From Rhodanobacter sp. Root480 (GTDB lineage: Bacteria; Pseudomonadota; Gammaproteobacteria; Xanthomonadales; Rhodanobacteraceae), in the NCBI RefSeq assembly GCF_001426645.1, contig NZ_LMEX01000001.1, positions 124,449 to 188,448 of the forward strand: a DNA stretch of 64,000 nucleotides. Reading direction: 5' to 3'. Position 1 is the first letter of the stretch. The number at the start of each line of letters is the position of its first letter. The notes beneath the pieces were generated by a model. The model worked only from the letters and a program-made list of their open reading frames with translations, was not told the DNA's origin and ran no database searches. A program made the translations under genes and the position numbers. Positions 34,000 to 42,296 of this stretch are shown in pieces.

Positions 34000-34118
34000 G
34001 TTCGTACTCTCGATCAAGTTTTCAGGATTTTATATCACCGGTAGTGCCGGGTGGGTGGGCAAGATACCTCCACCGAGCAACACCGCCCGGATCTCCCCAC
34101 TCAACAGGAACTACCGCC

Positions 34119-34547
34119 ATGTCCATCCAGAAGATCCTCTACACCGCTGCCGCCACCGCCACCGGTGGTCGTGAAGGCCACGCCACCTCGTCCGACAACG
34201 TGCTGGACGTGCAGCTGTCCACTCCGCGCGAGCTGGGCGGCGCCGGCGGCCCCGGCACCAATCCGGAGCAATTGTTTGCCGCCGGCTACTCCGCCTGCTT
34301 CCTCGGCGCGCTGAAGTTCGTCGCCGGCAAACAGAAGGTCGCGCTGCCGGCGGACACCAGCGTCACCGGCAAGGTTGGCATCGGCCAGATCCCGACCGGC
34401 TTCGGCATCGAGGCCGAACTGACCATCGCCGCCCCCGGCATCGATCGCGACACCTTGCAGTCGCTGGTCGACCAGGCCCACGTGGTCTGCCCGTATTCCA
34501 ACGCGACGCAGGGAAACATCGACGTGACGCTGCGCATCGCCGACTGA
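34119..34547 (+). CDS. ohr: organic hydroperoxide resistance protein Ohr
   Basis: A 142-residue OsmC/Ohr-family thiol peroxidase, full length. The reactive cysteine lies in [16 protein letters not shown] near residue 60 and the resolving cysteine in [13 protein letters not shown] near residue 126, with Arg and Glu contacts of the active site in STPRELGG and GFGIEAEL. It reduces organic and fatty-acid hydroperoxides, normally with lipoylated partner proteins. It is divergent from the AraC gene rather than from the usual MarR-type OhrR, so its regulation may differ from the textbook case. Confidence 0.95.
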   Translation: MSIQKILYTAAATATGGREGHATSSDNVLDVQLSTPRELGGAGGPGTNPEQLFAAGYSACFLGALKFVAGKQKVALPADTSVTGKVGIGQIPTGFGIEAELTIAAPGIDRDTLQSLVDQAHVVCPYSNATQGNIDVTLRIAD

Positions 34548-34559
34548 TGGCACAACTCC

Positions 34560-34581
34560 AGCGCCAGGCGTGCCTGGCGCT
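34560..34581 (+). terminator. strong hairpin between ohr and the next hydrolase
   Basis: AGCGCCAGGC-GT-GCCTGGCGCT is a perfect 10-bp inverted repeat starting 12 bp after the ohr stop and ending 27 bp before the next ATG. No long thymine run follows (TCCTCCCATTT), so it may be a weak terminator or a processing hairpin that lowers expression of the downstream gene. Confidence 0.5.
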
Positions 34582-34608
34582 CCTCCCATTTCCATCGAAA
34601 GGAAGATC

Positions 34609-35421
34609 ATGAAAACCTCGAACAAACGTCTTGCCACCACGCTTGCCGGATGGTTGGCACTGGGTGCCTTCGCGCTGTCCATGCCGCTGGTGGCGTCGGC
34701 GCAGAAGTCGCCGGCGCCCAGGCCGACCGTGGTACTCGTGCACGGTGCCTTTGCGGATTCATCCAGTTGGAACGGCGTGATCGGGCAGTTGCACGACAAG
34801 GGCTACACCGTGATCGCTGCGGCCAATGAATTGCGCAGCGTGAAGAGCGATGCCGCATCCGTCACCAGCGTCGTCAAATCCATTCATGGCCCGGTGGTGC
34901 TGGTCGGCCATTCCTACGGCGGCTCGGTGATCAGCGAGGCGGCGACGGGGCAGGACAACGTCAAGGCGCTGGTCTACGTGGCGGCGTTTGCACCGGACGT
35001 GGGCGAGAACGCGGCCGAACTGTCCGGGCGTTTCCCGGGTGGTTCGCTGGGCCCCGCGCTGGCGCCGCCGGTGGAACTGGCTGACGGCGGCAAGGATCTG
35101 TATATCGACCAGGACAAGTTCCACGCCCAATTCGCCGCGGACGTCCCTGCCGCGCAGGCCGCGTTGATGGCCGCCGGGCAGCGCCCCGTCACCGATGCCG
35201 CGCTGCACGAGGCGAGCACGTCAGCCGCGTGGAAAACCATCCCGTCCTGGTTCGTCTACGGCAGCGCGGATCTCAACATTCCACCCGCGGCGCAAGCCTT
35301 CATGGCCACGCGTGCCCACTCGCGCAAGACCGTGGTCATCAAGGGCGCTTCGCATGTGGTGATGGTGTCCCATCCGGCCGAAGTGGCCGCGCTGATCGAG
35401 CAGGCGGCGTTGGCGAAGTAA
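34609..35421 (+). CDS. secreted alpha/beta hydrolase
   Basis: A 270-residue protein with a Sec signal peptide (TLAGWLALGAFALSMPLVASAQ). The hydrolase core has VLVHGAFADSSSW, nucleophile Ser in LVGHSYGGSVI, YGSADLNIP carrying the acid, and GASHVVMVSHP with the catalytic His. The pattern resembles EstC/salicylate-esterase-like hydrolases. It shares direction with ohr, with a hairpin between them, and ends before a good terminator. Start ATG 34609 preceded by AAAGGAAG. Confidence 0.85.
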   Translation: MKTSNKRLATTLAGWLALGAFALSMPLVASAQKSPAPRPTVVLVHGAFADSSSWNGVIGQLHDKGYTVIAAANELRSVKSDAASVTSVVKSIHGPVVLVGHSYGGSVISEAATGQDNVKALVYVAAFAPDVGENAAELSGRFPGGSLGPALAPPVELADGGKDLYIDQDKFHAQFAADVPAAQAALMAAGQRPVTDAALHEASTSAAWKTIPSWFVYGSADLNIPPAAQAFMATRAHSRKTVVIKGASHVVMVSHPAEVAALIEQAALAK

Positions 35422-35459
35422 CGGGCCAGGCTCATTGCCAGCTTGAAGCAGGAAGCAAG

Positions 35460-35509
35460 GGCTCGGGTTCATTTGCCGACACGGAAATGGAACCTGAGCC
35501 GCTTTTTTT
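35460..35509 (+). terminator. rho-independent terminator
   Basis: GGCTCGGGTTC (from 35460) pairs with GAACCTGAGCC (ending 35500) with one mismatch, enclosing further pairing ATTT/AAAT, and is followed by GC and seven thymines (35503-35509). It lies 38 bp after the hydrolase stop. Confidence 0.85.
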
Positions 35510-35573
35510 GCCTCCGTTCAATTGGCCACGTTCCCTTGGGTTCCTCGAAATCGGGATGCCATGGAGCCCATTG

Positions 35574-35585
35574 TTTTCATGAAAA
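35574..35585. repeat. perfect AT-rich palindrome before the DUF1330 gene
   Basis: TTTTCATGAAAA, 12 bp, 105 bp before the DUF1330 start at 35690 in an otherwise featureless 180-bp leader region. It may be a regulator site. Confidence 0.3.
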
Positions 35586-35689
35586 GTCAGTAGGTGTTTC
35601 TGATATTTGACGGTTTTTCGGGAAAGTCGGGATCAACACAATGTGCGCCTCAGATCGCGCATCCGGCGCGTCAACAAAAGGAACTCAGC

Positions 35690-35983
35690 ATGGCTTCCGC
35701 GTACATCGTGTTTATCCGCGAGCGCAGTGTCGATGGTGACGCTCTCGCCCGTTACTCGGCTTTGGTGCCACCGACTTTCGCTGGACGAAACGTCAATTTC
35801 CACGTCGCCTACGGGAGGCAGGAAGTCCTGGAAGGTCCGGAGGCGGATGGCGTGGTGGTGTTGGAGTTCGAGAGCTGGGACGAGGCAAGGCGTTGGTACG
35901 ACAGTCCGGAGTATCAGGCTGCGATCCCCGTGCGGCAGGGCGGCGCCACGTTTCGGGCCATCCTTGTTGAAGGCACGGCGTGA
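35690..35983 (+). CDS. DUF1330 domain protein
   Basis: A 97-residue protein with SAYIVFIRERSVDGDALARYSAL at the start and GVVVLEFESWDEARRWYDSPEYQAAIPVRQ, the DUF1330 signature region. It is shorter than the copy at 28496-28846 and only distantly similar. The function is unknown. The start ATG follows AAAGGAAC. It sits alone between a terminator and the iron permease gene. Confidence 0.8.
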   Translation: MASAYIVFIRERSVDGDALARYSALVPPTFAGRNVNFHVAYGRQEVLEGPEADGVVVLEFESWDEARRWYDSPEYQAAIPVRQGGATFRAILVEGTA

Positions 35984-36285
35984 AAGACTCGCGCCCCGTA
36001 AGGCAGGGCGGCCGGTAACGGCGACAGGTTCGCTTCCAGCCTGACCCGGTGAATCCGATTGAAGGTGGCGAGGCCACTCGCAAGTTTGGCCTCGAAGGTC
36101 GCTGTCCGCCATTTCAACCATTCAACCGGCCTCTGTTTTCCCTGAGCTCGTTTCCGAGTGGACGAGAGCGATACTCGCTACGTGCTGCCGTAAAAACCGG
36201 GCGTCGGATCAACACCGACCGTGCCGGGTGCTGCACGCAGGATGGCGTGCGGTAGACTATTGAGATTCGTTCTCATTTGCCTGCC
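35984..36285. other. 302-bp gap ending in a Fur box
   Basis: No coding sequence is recognised in either strand between the DUF1330 gene and the iron permease. The only clear signal is the Fur-type palindrome at its right end. Confidence 0.5.
36261..36275. promoter_or_regulatory. Fur box
   Basis: TGAGA-TTCGT-TCTCA is a clean palindrome in the 7-1-7/TGAGAAT-like style of Fur sites. It ends 10 bp before the ATG of the FTR1 permease (36286), where Fur with iron would block transcription or initiation. Iron repression of this iron-uptake gene fits known Fur biology. Confidence 0.75.
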
Positions 36286-38226
36286 ATGACTCCACGACAT
36301 CTGTTCGCAGCGCTGCTGCTGGCCACGCTTCTGTTCTGCCCACGTCTTCATGCGGCGGTGGACTCGGTTCCCACCACCTGGCGACTGCTGGACTACATCG
36401 CCGTGGACTACCGCGAGGCGGTGCGCGACGGCGCGGTCGTCAATCAGGTCGAGTACCAGGAGATGCAGGAGTTTTCGGCGACGGCGGCTGCGGCGATCAA
36501 GGCCTTGCCGCCCACGCCTGACTCGGACTCGTTGAATCAGGGCGCCACGGCACTGCAGCAGGCCATCCGGGCCAAGAGCGCGCCGGAGCAGATCGCCACC
36601 CGGGCCCGCGCCGTGGCGGCCTTGCTGATCAAGGCTTACCCCATCCCGTTGATGCCGACCAGCGCGCCGCAGTACGCACGCGGCCAGACGTTGTACGCAC
36701 AGCAATGCGCGAGTTGCCACGGCGCCACGGGTGCCGGCAATGGTCCGGCGGCCGCGGGTCTGGACCCGCCGCCGATCGACTTCACCGACCGCGCCCGCGC
36801 CGACGAGCGCAGCATCTTCGCGCTCTACCAGGTGATCGACCAGGGCCTTCAAGGCACGTCGATGCCCAGCTTTGCCAGCTTGCCGGCCGAGGATCGCTGG
36901 GCATTGGCGACCTATGTGGGCGCCTTGGCCTACCCGGAATCCGAGGCCGAAGCAGGGCGCGAGTTGCTGGAGAAAAATGACGCGTTGCGGGCAAGGCTCG
37001 ATTTCAAGAGCTACGTGGACACGACACCCGCCACGCTGGCCACGGAGCTGCAGTCCGCGCAGAAGGCGGCGGCGATCGTGGCCTACGTGCGCCGGCATCC
37101 GGAGGCGACGCAAACGCGGGATGCGGAATCCGCCCTGGCGGTGTCGCATGAATTGCTCCGGCAGGCCATGGCGGCTTACCGCGGCGGCCAGCTGAAGCAG
37201 GCCAAGGACCTGGCGTTGTCCGCGTATCTGGATGGGTTCGAACCCGTCGAGCCGCTGCTCGCCGCCCGCGATGCACCGTTGATGGCGAAGATCGAGGAAG
37301 CGATGGCAGGCGTGCGTGCGGGCATCGGCGCCAACGTCGATGCCGATACCCTGCAGACCCAGGTCGATCGTCTGGACGATCTGTACGCTGAAGCGGGGCA
37401 GGTGCTCGCGCAGGGCGAAACATCCGCCGTGGCCAGCTTTGCTGCCGCCTTCACCATCCTGCTGCGCGAAGGGCTGGAGGCGCTGCTCATCGTCGTGGCG
37501 ATCATTGCCCTGCTGCGCAAGGCGGGCCGCAGGGAAATGCTTCCATGGGTGCATGGCGGCTGGCTGTCCGCGCTGGGCGCCGGCGCCGTGACGTGGGGAC
37601 TGGCCACCTGGGTGGTTTCCATCAGCGGCGCAAGCCGTGAGCTCACCGAAGGTTTTGGCTCGCTGCTGGCGGCGATCGTGCTGATCTGGGTCGGCATCTG
37701 GATGCATGGAAAGAGCCACGCCGAGAACTGGCAGCGTTATGTGCGCGACAAACTTGGCCACGCGTTGAGCAAGACCTCCGGGGTTTTTCTGCTGGGCCTG
37801 ATCTTTGTCGTCGTGTATCGCGAAGTCTTCGAGACCATCCTGTTCTATGTCGCCATCTGGAATCAGGGCAGCAAGACCAGCGTGATCGCCGGAGGCGTGG
37901 CCGGGTCGCTGGTGCTGATGGTGATCGGCTGGTTGATGATGCGTTACAGCCGTCGCCTGCCGATCAGCCAGTTCTTCCGCTACAGCTCCGTGCTGATGGC
38001 GGTGCTGGCCGTCGTGCTGATGGGCAAGGCGGTCTCCGCGCTGCAGGAGGCCGGCTACCTGCCGATCACCTGGATCAATGGCGGGCCGCGGGTGGAGCTG
38101 CTGGGCATCTATCCCACCATGGAAGGCATTGCCGCCCAGGTCGGCATCGCGTTGGTCCTGGTTGTCGGATTTGTCTGGTCCAACCGCTCGGCAGGTGCGT
38201 TGAAGGCGTCTGATGGAACTCGGTGA
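36286..38226 (+). CDS. cytochrome c-FTR1 iron permease fusion
   Basis: A 646-residue protein in three parts. After a signal peptide, a periplasmic region carries a c-type haem motif CASCHG near residue 145 with the distal Met in TSMPSF. A helical linker follows. The C-terminal FTR1/EfeU-type permease (from about residue 385) has seven membrane helices, including the two iron-binding motifs REGLEALL and REVFETIL (RExxE). It probably imports iron with an oxidation step at or near the haem. Start ATG 36286 rather than TTG 36277. A Fur box lies directly upstream. Confidence 0.88.
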   Translation: MTPRHLFAALLLATLLFCPRLHAAVDSVPTTWRLLDYIAVDYREAVRDGAVVNQVEYQEMQEFSATAAAAIKALPPTPDSDSLNQGATALQQAIRAKSAPEQIATRARAVAALLIKAYPIPLMPTSAPQYARGQTLYAQQCASCHGATGAGNGPAAAGLDPPPIDFTDRARADERSIFALYQVIDQGLQGTSMPSFASLPAEDRWALATYVGALAYPESEAEAGRELLEKNDALRARLDFKSYVDTTPATLATELQSAQKAAAIVAYVRRHPEATQTRDAESALAVSHELLRQAMAAYRGGQLKQAKDLALSAYLDGFEPVEPLLAARDAPLMAKIEEAMAGVRAGIGANVDADTLQTQVDRLDDLYAEAGQVLAQGETSAVASFAAAFTILLREGLEALLIVVAIIALLRKAGRREMLPWVHGGWLSALGAGAVTWGLATWVVSISGASRELTEGFGSLLAAIVLIWVGIWMHGKSHAENWQRYVRDKLGHALSKTSGVFLLGLIFVVVYREVFETILFYVAIWNQGSKTSVIAGGVAGSLVLMVIGWLMMRYSRRLPISQFFRYSSVLMAVLAVVLMGKAVSALQEAGYLPITWINGGPRVELLGIYPTMEGIAAQVGIALVLVVGFVWSNRSAGALKASDGTR

Positions 38227-38280
38227 CACCGAGCGCCTTCGGGCCTGGCTTCCTTCTGCCCATCGCTTCGCACATGCCGC

Positions 38281-39093
38281 TCAATGCAAATAAATGGTCG
38301 GCCCAAGCGCAACGGCAAACGCCGCTGTCACCAGGACGCCAAGCACCACCAGCACCGGGTGGCGGCCAATGTGGAAATCCTGTGCGGGCAGGTCGGGGCG
38401 GTGGGAGTAGGCGACGTTGAACAGGCCTGCCGTGCCGCCGAATGATGCCGCCACCGCTGACGTCAGCGTGATCACCATGCCATGCGGATTGAACAGGCCG
38501 ACCAGCAACGCGCTCACGCCGCCGACCACGTACACCGTCATCGCGATCCGGCGTTTCGTGCGAGCGGCCTGTTCACCACCGCCGAGCATCACCCCGAGCA
38601 TGCGAATGGCGACGCGTACGATCTGGATGTAGACAACAAGACCAACGACGAACAACCCCACCCGCCACAGCCACGGCCATGGCAACGGCGCCAACCCGCC
38701 ACCCACGTCCGGTCCCCAGTCACCCAGGTTGGTGACGCCGGAGAACATCCAGTAGCCGGCAGCCACCATGCCTTTCACCGTGAACACGATCCACGCCACC
38801 AGGCGCGGCAATGGCCCGCGCAAGCGGCGCCATGCCAGATACGCCAGCGCTGCCAGCACCACATCCACGCAGGTACCGGCCATCGCCACGAGGCGGTGAT
38901 CCCATCCCTGCGTGCCGGGGCATTCGATGTAGTAGGCGCCCAGTTCGCTGGGCTGGTGCCCGGTGGCGACGCAGGTAACGGCGTGGCCGAGCAGCTCATG
39001 CGCCATCGTGAGCAGGGGCAACAGCAACAGCGCCAGGCCCACCAGCGTCCATGCGTCCACCGATGGACGTGCGTGCGCGTCGTTCGTTGTCAT
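38281..39093 (-). CDS. membrane protein with HExxH motif (M50-like, uncharacterised)
   Basis: A 270-residue protein with about six hydrophobic helices. The first helix ends in TMAHELLGHAVTC, an HExxH zinc-protease motif inside the membrane, as in M50 site-2 proteases. A clear second metal motif (NPDG) is missing; LFNPHG near residue 205 could stand in. It may be a divergent intramembrane protease or a non-catalytic relative. No partner is evident. A CRP/Clp-like site is found 79-94 bp before its start codon. Confidence 0.6.
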   Translation of the reverse strand: MTTNDAHARPSVDAWTLVGLALLLLPLLTMAHELLGHAVTCVATGHQPSELGAYYIECPGTQGWDHRLVAMAGTCVDVVLAALAYLAWRRLRGPLPRLVAWIVFTVKGMVAAGYWMFSGVTNLGDWGPDVGGGLAPLPWPWLWRVGLFVVGLVVYIQIVRVAIRMLGVMLGGGEQAARTKRRIAMTVYVVGGVSALLVGLFNPHGMVITLTSAVAASFGGTAGLFNVAYSHRPDLPAQDFHIGRHPVLVVLGVLVTAAFAVALGPTIYLH

Positions 39094-39171
39094 CGCGTAA
39101 CTCCCCTTGGATCAGATCCAGAGGATCACGCGTATTCCCGCCGCTAGCCAGTGTCGCCTACAGGTGTCTGC

Positions 39172-39187
39172 CGTGACAGATGTCACG
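39172..39187. promoter_or_regulatory. CRP/Clp-like binding site
   Basis: CGTGAC-AGAT-GTCACG contains the core GTGA-N6-TCAC of CRP-type sites and is fully palindromic. It lies upstream of the membrane HExxH gene (start 39093) and 71 bp past the end of the minus-strand gene at 39259, i.e. between two same-strand genes. In Xanthomonas the CRP-like protein Clp binds such sites; use here is inferred. Confidence 0.45.
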
Positions 39188-39258
39188 AACGCAAGCCGTG
39201 GGGCGGAAGCGGGCCGGGTCGGCTTTCAACGCAGTCCCTACCCGGATTCAGGCTTGCC

Positions 39259-39708
39259 TCAGCGCCCCCGGCGGTTGTAGTCGGGGAAATGGCCGCGGCT
39301 GCCGCCGACCGAAATGCTGATGCCGCCGGAAGGTTCGTCGCAGCTGCCGAACGCCTGGCTGACGTTCACCTGGCCCGCATTCCAGTTGCCGGTGCCCATG
39401 TGGCTGCCGGTGACGATGCCGGTGCCGACGCTGCCGTGGACTTGCGGCTTGTTGTAGGTGGAGTCGTCGCAATCGGGTGCTTCGGCGACGGGCTCGGTAT
39501 TGCCCATGCGGCCGCTGGTATCGCCGTAATACACGCCCGGTGCATCGCCTGCCGTTTTCGGGGTGGCCGGTTTCGGGGCGGTGGTGCTGGCGGCGGGCAG
39601 GTCGCTGGGCGGCAGCTTCAGGTTCAGCGGCTTGCCGGTGGTCTGCGCCCACGCCGTGGTGGTCAGCAGGCTGGCGGCGGCGGCGACGAGAAGCCGTTTG
39701 ATGTTCAT
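39259..39708 (-). CDS. secreted hypothetical protein
   Basis: A 149-residue protein with a clear Sec signal peptide (LLVAAAASLLTTTAWAQ). The mature part is Pro-, Thr- and Gly-rich and of low complexity, with two cysteines (in EAPDCDD and GSCDEP) that could form a disulfide. No domain is recognised. A similar layout occurs in small uncharacterised periplasmic proteins of this order. It is probably monocistronic. Confidence 0.65.
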   Translation of the reverse strand: MNIKRLLVAAAASLLTTTAWAQTTGKPLNLKLPPSDLPAASTTAPKPATPKTAGDAPGVYYGDTSGRMGNTEPVAEAPDCDDSTYNKPQVHGSVGTGIVTGSHMGTGNWNAGQVNVSQAFGSCDEPSGGISISVGGSRGHFPDYNRRGR

Positions 39709-39820
39709 GCGTACTCCGGGTTGATAACAGCACCAACGCGCGAGGTGCGGTTGGCGTGTACATCCGGGTTGGAAAGGTGCGGGGGCGACAAGTTCCTGTG
39801 GGGCCGTCGGTGTCGACTTT

Positions 39821-39896
39821 GTAGGAGCGACTTCAGTCGCGACGTTTTTGCATTGAATCGCAAAAGCAAAGGCGTCGCGACTGAAGTCGCTCCTAC
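39821..39896. repeat. GTAG-type REP pair (BIME-like)
   Basis: The arm at 39821-39844 (GTAGGAGCGACTTCAG then TCGCGACG) is repeated as an exact inverse at 39873-39896, 24 bp each, around a 28-bp centre rich in A and T. It sits just past the parC stop codon and may also end or stabilise that transcript. It has the same sequence family as the lone half at 28115. Confidence 0.85.
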
Positions 39897-39909
39897 AGTT
39901 GGAGTTGCC

Positions 39910-42150
39910 TTAGCCGGTGGTCTCGATGCGCTCCACGCGGCGCAGGCCGCGCGGCAGCAAGCCGCCGCGGCTGGCGCGGGTGCCGCCGTATTCCACCAGG
40001 TCGGCCCAGCGCAGGGTGAGCTTGCGCTGGCCGGCGTACAGGGTGACTTCGCCCTTGCTTTCGCCGACCACGGCGATGCCGGCCACGCGTTCGTCGCCGG
40101 CGACCAGTTTCGCCTTGGGGATCTCGATCAGCTTGTTGCCCTTGCCCTTGTCCAGCTCGGGCAGCTCGGCCACCGAGAACATCAGCAGATGGCCTTCGGT
40201 GGTGACCACCACGATGCGGTCGCGGGCGGGGTCGGCGCTGATCTGCGGCGCCAGCACTTTCGCCTTGTCGCTGAGGCTGATGATCTGCTTGCCGGCTTTG
40301 TTGCGGCTGGTGAGGGTCTCGAAGCGGGTGACGAAGCCGTAGCCGAAATCGGTGGCCAGGATCAGTCGGGTGGCGTTGTCGCCGGCGATCATGGCGTCGA
40401 AGCTGGCGCCGGCCGCGGGACTGAAACGGCCGGTGAGCGGCTCGCCGTTGCCGCGCGCCGAGGGCAAGGTATGTGCAGGCGTGGAATAGGCGCGGCCGGT
40501 GGAGTCGATGAACGCCACCTGCTGCGTGGTGCGGGCTTTCACCGCGGCCAGCAGGCCGTCGCCTTCGCGGTAGTTCAGGCCTTCGGCGTCGACATCGTGA
40601 CCTTTCGCGGCGCGTGCCCAGCCTTTCTGGCTCAGTACCACGGTGACCGGTTCGCTGGCCACCAGCGCGCTTTCATCCAGCGCATGCGCCACGTCGCGCT
40701 CGACCAGCGGCGAGCGGCGGTCGTCGCCGAACTTGGCGGCGTCGGCACGCAGCTCGTCCTTGATCAAACCCTTCAGCTTGGCCGGCGATTTCAGCAGCAC
40801 GTTGATGCGCGCACGTTCCTCTTCCAGTTGGTCGGCCTCGGCGGAGATCTTCATCTCCTCCAGTCGCGCCAACTGGCGCAGCCGCGTTTCGAGGATGTAG
40901 TCGGCCTGCTCCTCGCTGAGCTTGAAGCGGGCGATCAGCACGGGCCGCGGCTCGTCCTCGGTGCGCACGATGCGGATCACTTCGTCCAGGTTGAGGTAGG
41001 CGATGCGCAGCGCTTCGAGCAGGTGCAGCCGGCGCTCCACCTTGGCCAGCCGGTTCTGCAACCGGCGGGTGACGGTGTTGGTGCGGAAGCTCAGCCATTC
41101 GGTGAGGATGCGCTTGAGGTTCTTCACCTGCGGGCGCCCATCCAGGCCGATCATGTTGAGGTTGATGCGGAAGCTTTTTTCCAGATCGGTGGTGGCGAAC
41201 AGGTGCTGCATCATCTCGTCGGCATCGACGCGGTTGGAGCGCGGCACGATCACCAGGCGGATGGGATTCTCGTGGTCGGACTCGTCGCGCAGATCCTCGA
41301 TCATCGGCAGTTTCTTGGCGCGCATCTGCGACGCGATCTGCTCCAGGATCTTCGACGGGCTGACCTGGTGCGGCAGCGCGGTGATCACGATGTTGCCTTC
41401 CTCGCGCTGATACACCGCGCGGGCGCGCACCGAGCCGGTGCCGTTCTCGTACATCGCCAGCAGGTCGCCGCGTGGGGTGATGATCTCCGCCTCGGTGGGG
41501 TAATCCGGCCCGCGCACGTGCTCGAACAGGTCGGCCACGGTGGCATCCGGGTCGTCCAGCAGGCGGATGCAGGCGCTGACCACTTCGCGCAGGTTATGCG
41601 GCGGGATGTCGGTGGCCATGCCCACGGCGATGCCCATCGAGCCGTTGAGCAGCACGTGCGGCACGCGTGCGGGCAGCCAGCTTGGTTCTTCCAGCGTGCC
41701 GTCGAAATTCGGCACCCAGTCCACCGTGCCGTGCGCCAGCTCACCCAGCAGCGCTTCGGCGATCGGGCTGAGCTTGCTCTCGGTGTAGCGCATCGCCGCG
41801 AAGCTTTTCGGGTCGTCCGGCGAGCCGAAGTTGCCTTGGCCGTCGACCAGCGGGTAGCGGTACGAGAACGGCTGCGCCATCAGCACCATCGCTTCGTAGC
41901 AGGAGCTGTCGCCGTGCGGATGGAACTTGCCGATCACGTCGCCGATGGTGCGGGCGGATTTCTTCGGCTTGGCGGTGGCCGCCAGGCCCAGCTCGCTCAT
42001 CGCGTAGATGATGCGCCGCTGCACCGGCTTCAGGCCGTCGCCCACGAAGGGCAGGGCGCGATCGAGCACCACGTACATGGAATAGTCGAGATAAGCCCGC
42101 TCGGCGTACTCCTTCAGCGGGATCTGTTCGTAATTGGCTTGCAGGATCAT
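39910..42150 (-). CDS. parC: DNA topoisomerase IV subunit A
   Basis: A 746-residue type IIA topoisomerase subunit that decatenates chromosomes with ParE. The quinolone-region sequence [11 protein letters not shown] has the wild-type Ser and Glu. The catalytic tyrosine is in [12 protein letters not shown] near residue 119. A long coiled coil follows (around residues 360-470), then a C-terminal beta-pinwheel domain shorter than that of GyrA, which separates ParC from GyrA. No partner parE is in the window. Confidence 0.96.
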   Translation of the reverse strand: MILQANYEQIPLKEYAERAYLDYSMYVVLDRALPFVGDGLKPVQRRIIYAMSELGLAATAKPKKSARTIGDVIGKFHPHGDSSCYEAMVLMAQPFSYRYPLVDGQGNFGSPDDPKSFAAMRYTESKLSPIAEALLGELAHGTVDWVPNFDGTLEEPSWLPARVPHVLLNGSMGIAVGMATDIPPHNLREVVSACIRLLDDPDATVADLFEHVRGPDYPTEAEIITPRGDLLAMYENGTGSVRARAVYQREEGNIVITALPHQVSPSKILEQIASQMRAKKLPMIEDLRDESDHENPIRLVIVPRSNRVDADEMMQHLFATTDLEKSFRINLNMIGLDGRPQVKNLKRILTEWLSFRTNTVTRRLQNRLAKVERRLHLLEALRIAYLNLDEVIRIVRTEDEPRPVLIARFKLSEEQADYILETRLRQLARLEEMKISAEADQLEEERARINVLLKSPAKLKGLIKDELRADAAKFGDDRRSPLVERDVAHALDESALVASEPVTVVLSQKGWARAAKGHDVDAEGLNYREGDGLLAAVKARTTQQVAFIDSTGRAYSTPAHTLPSARGNGEPLTGRFSPAAGASFDAMIAGDNATRLILATDFGYGFVTRFETLTSRNKAGKQIISLSDKAKVLAPQISADPARDRIVVVTTEGHLLMFSVAELPELDKGKGNKLIEIPKAKLVAGDERVAGIAVVGESKGEVTLYAGQRKLTLRWADLVEYGGTRASRGGLLPRGLRRVERIETTG

Positions 42151-42224
42151 GCAGTTACATCATTCGGTCGGCGCGCAGGCTGCGCGGTTAACCGGTCGAT
42201 GGTGCCAGAAAGCGCCCGATTCTT

Positions 42225-42296
42225 GTAGGAGCGCACCCTGTGCGCGATGCTTTCCGTTGCGTGACGAAGAGCATCGCGCACAGGGTGCGCCCCTAC
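42225..42296. repeat. GTAG-type REP pair overlapping a gene end
   Basis: The arm GTAGGAGCGCACCCTG then TGCGCGATGC (42225-42250) is inverted at 42271-42296 with one mismatch over 26 bp. The right arm covers the last codon and stop of the TraB/GumN gene: the TAG comes from the GTAG head of the repeat. The element also separates that gene from parC. Confidence 0.85.

Noticed and set aside
39910..42150. Quinolone-resistance change in ParC
   Set aside because: The [11 protein letters not shown] segment keeps the Ser and Glu of susceptible enzymes.
39151..42228. Plus-strand open frame of about 1025 codons opposite parC
   Set aside because: parC is unambiguous on the minus strand; the plus-strand product is low-complexity antisense sequence.
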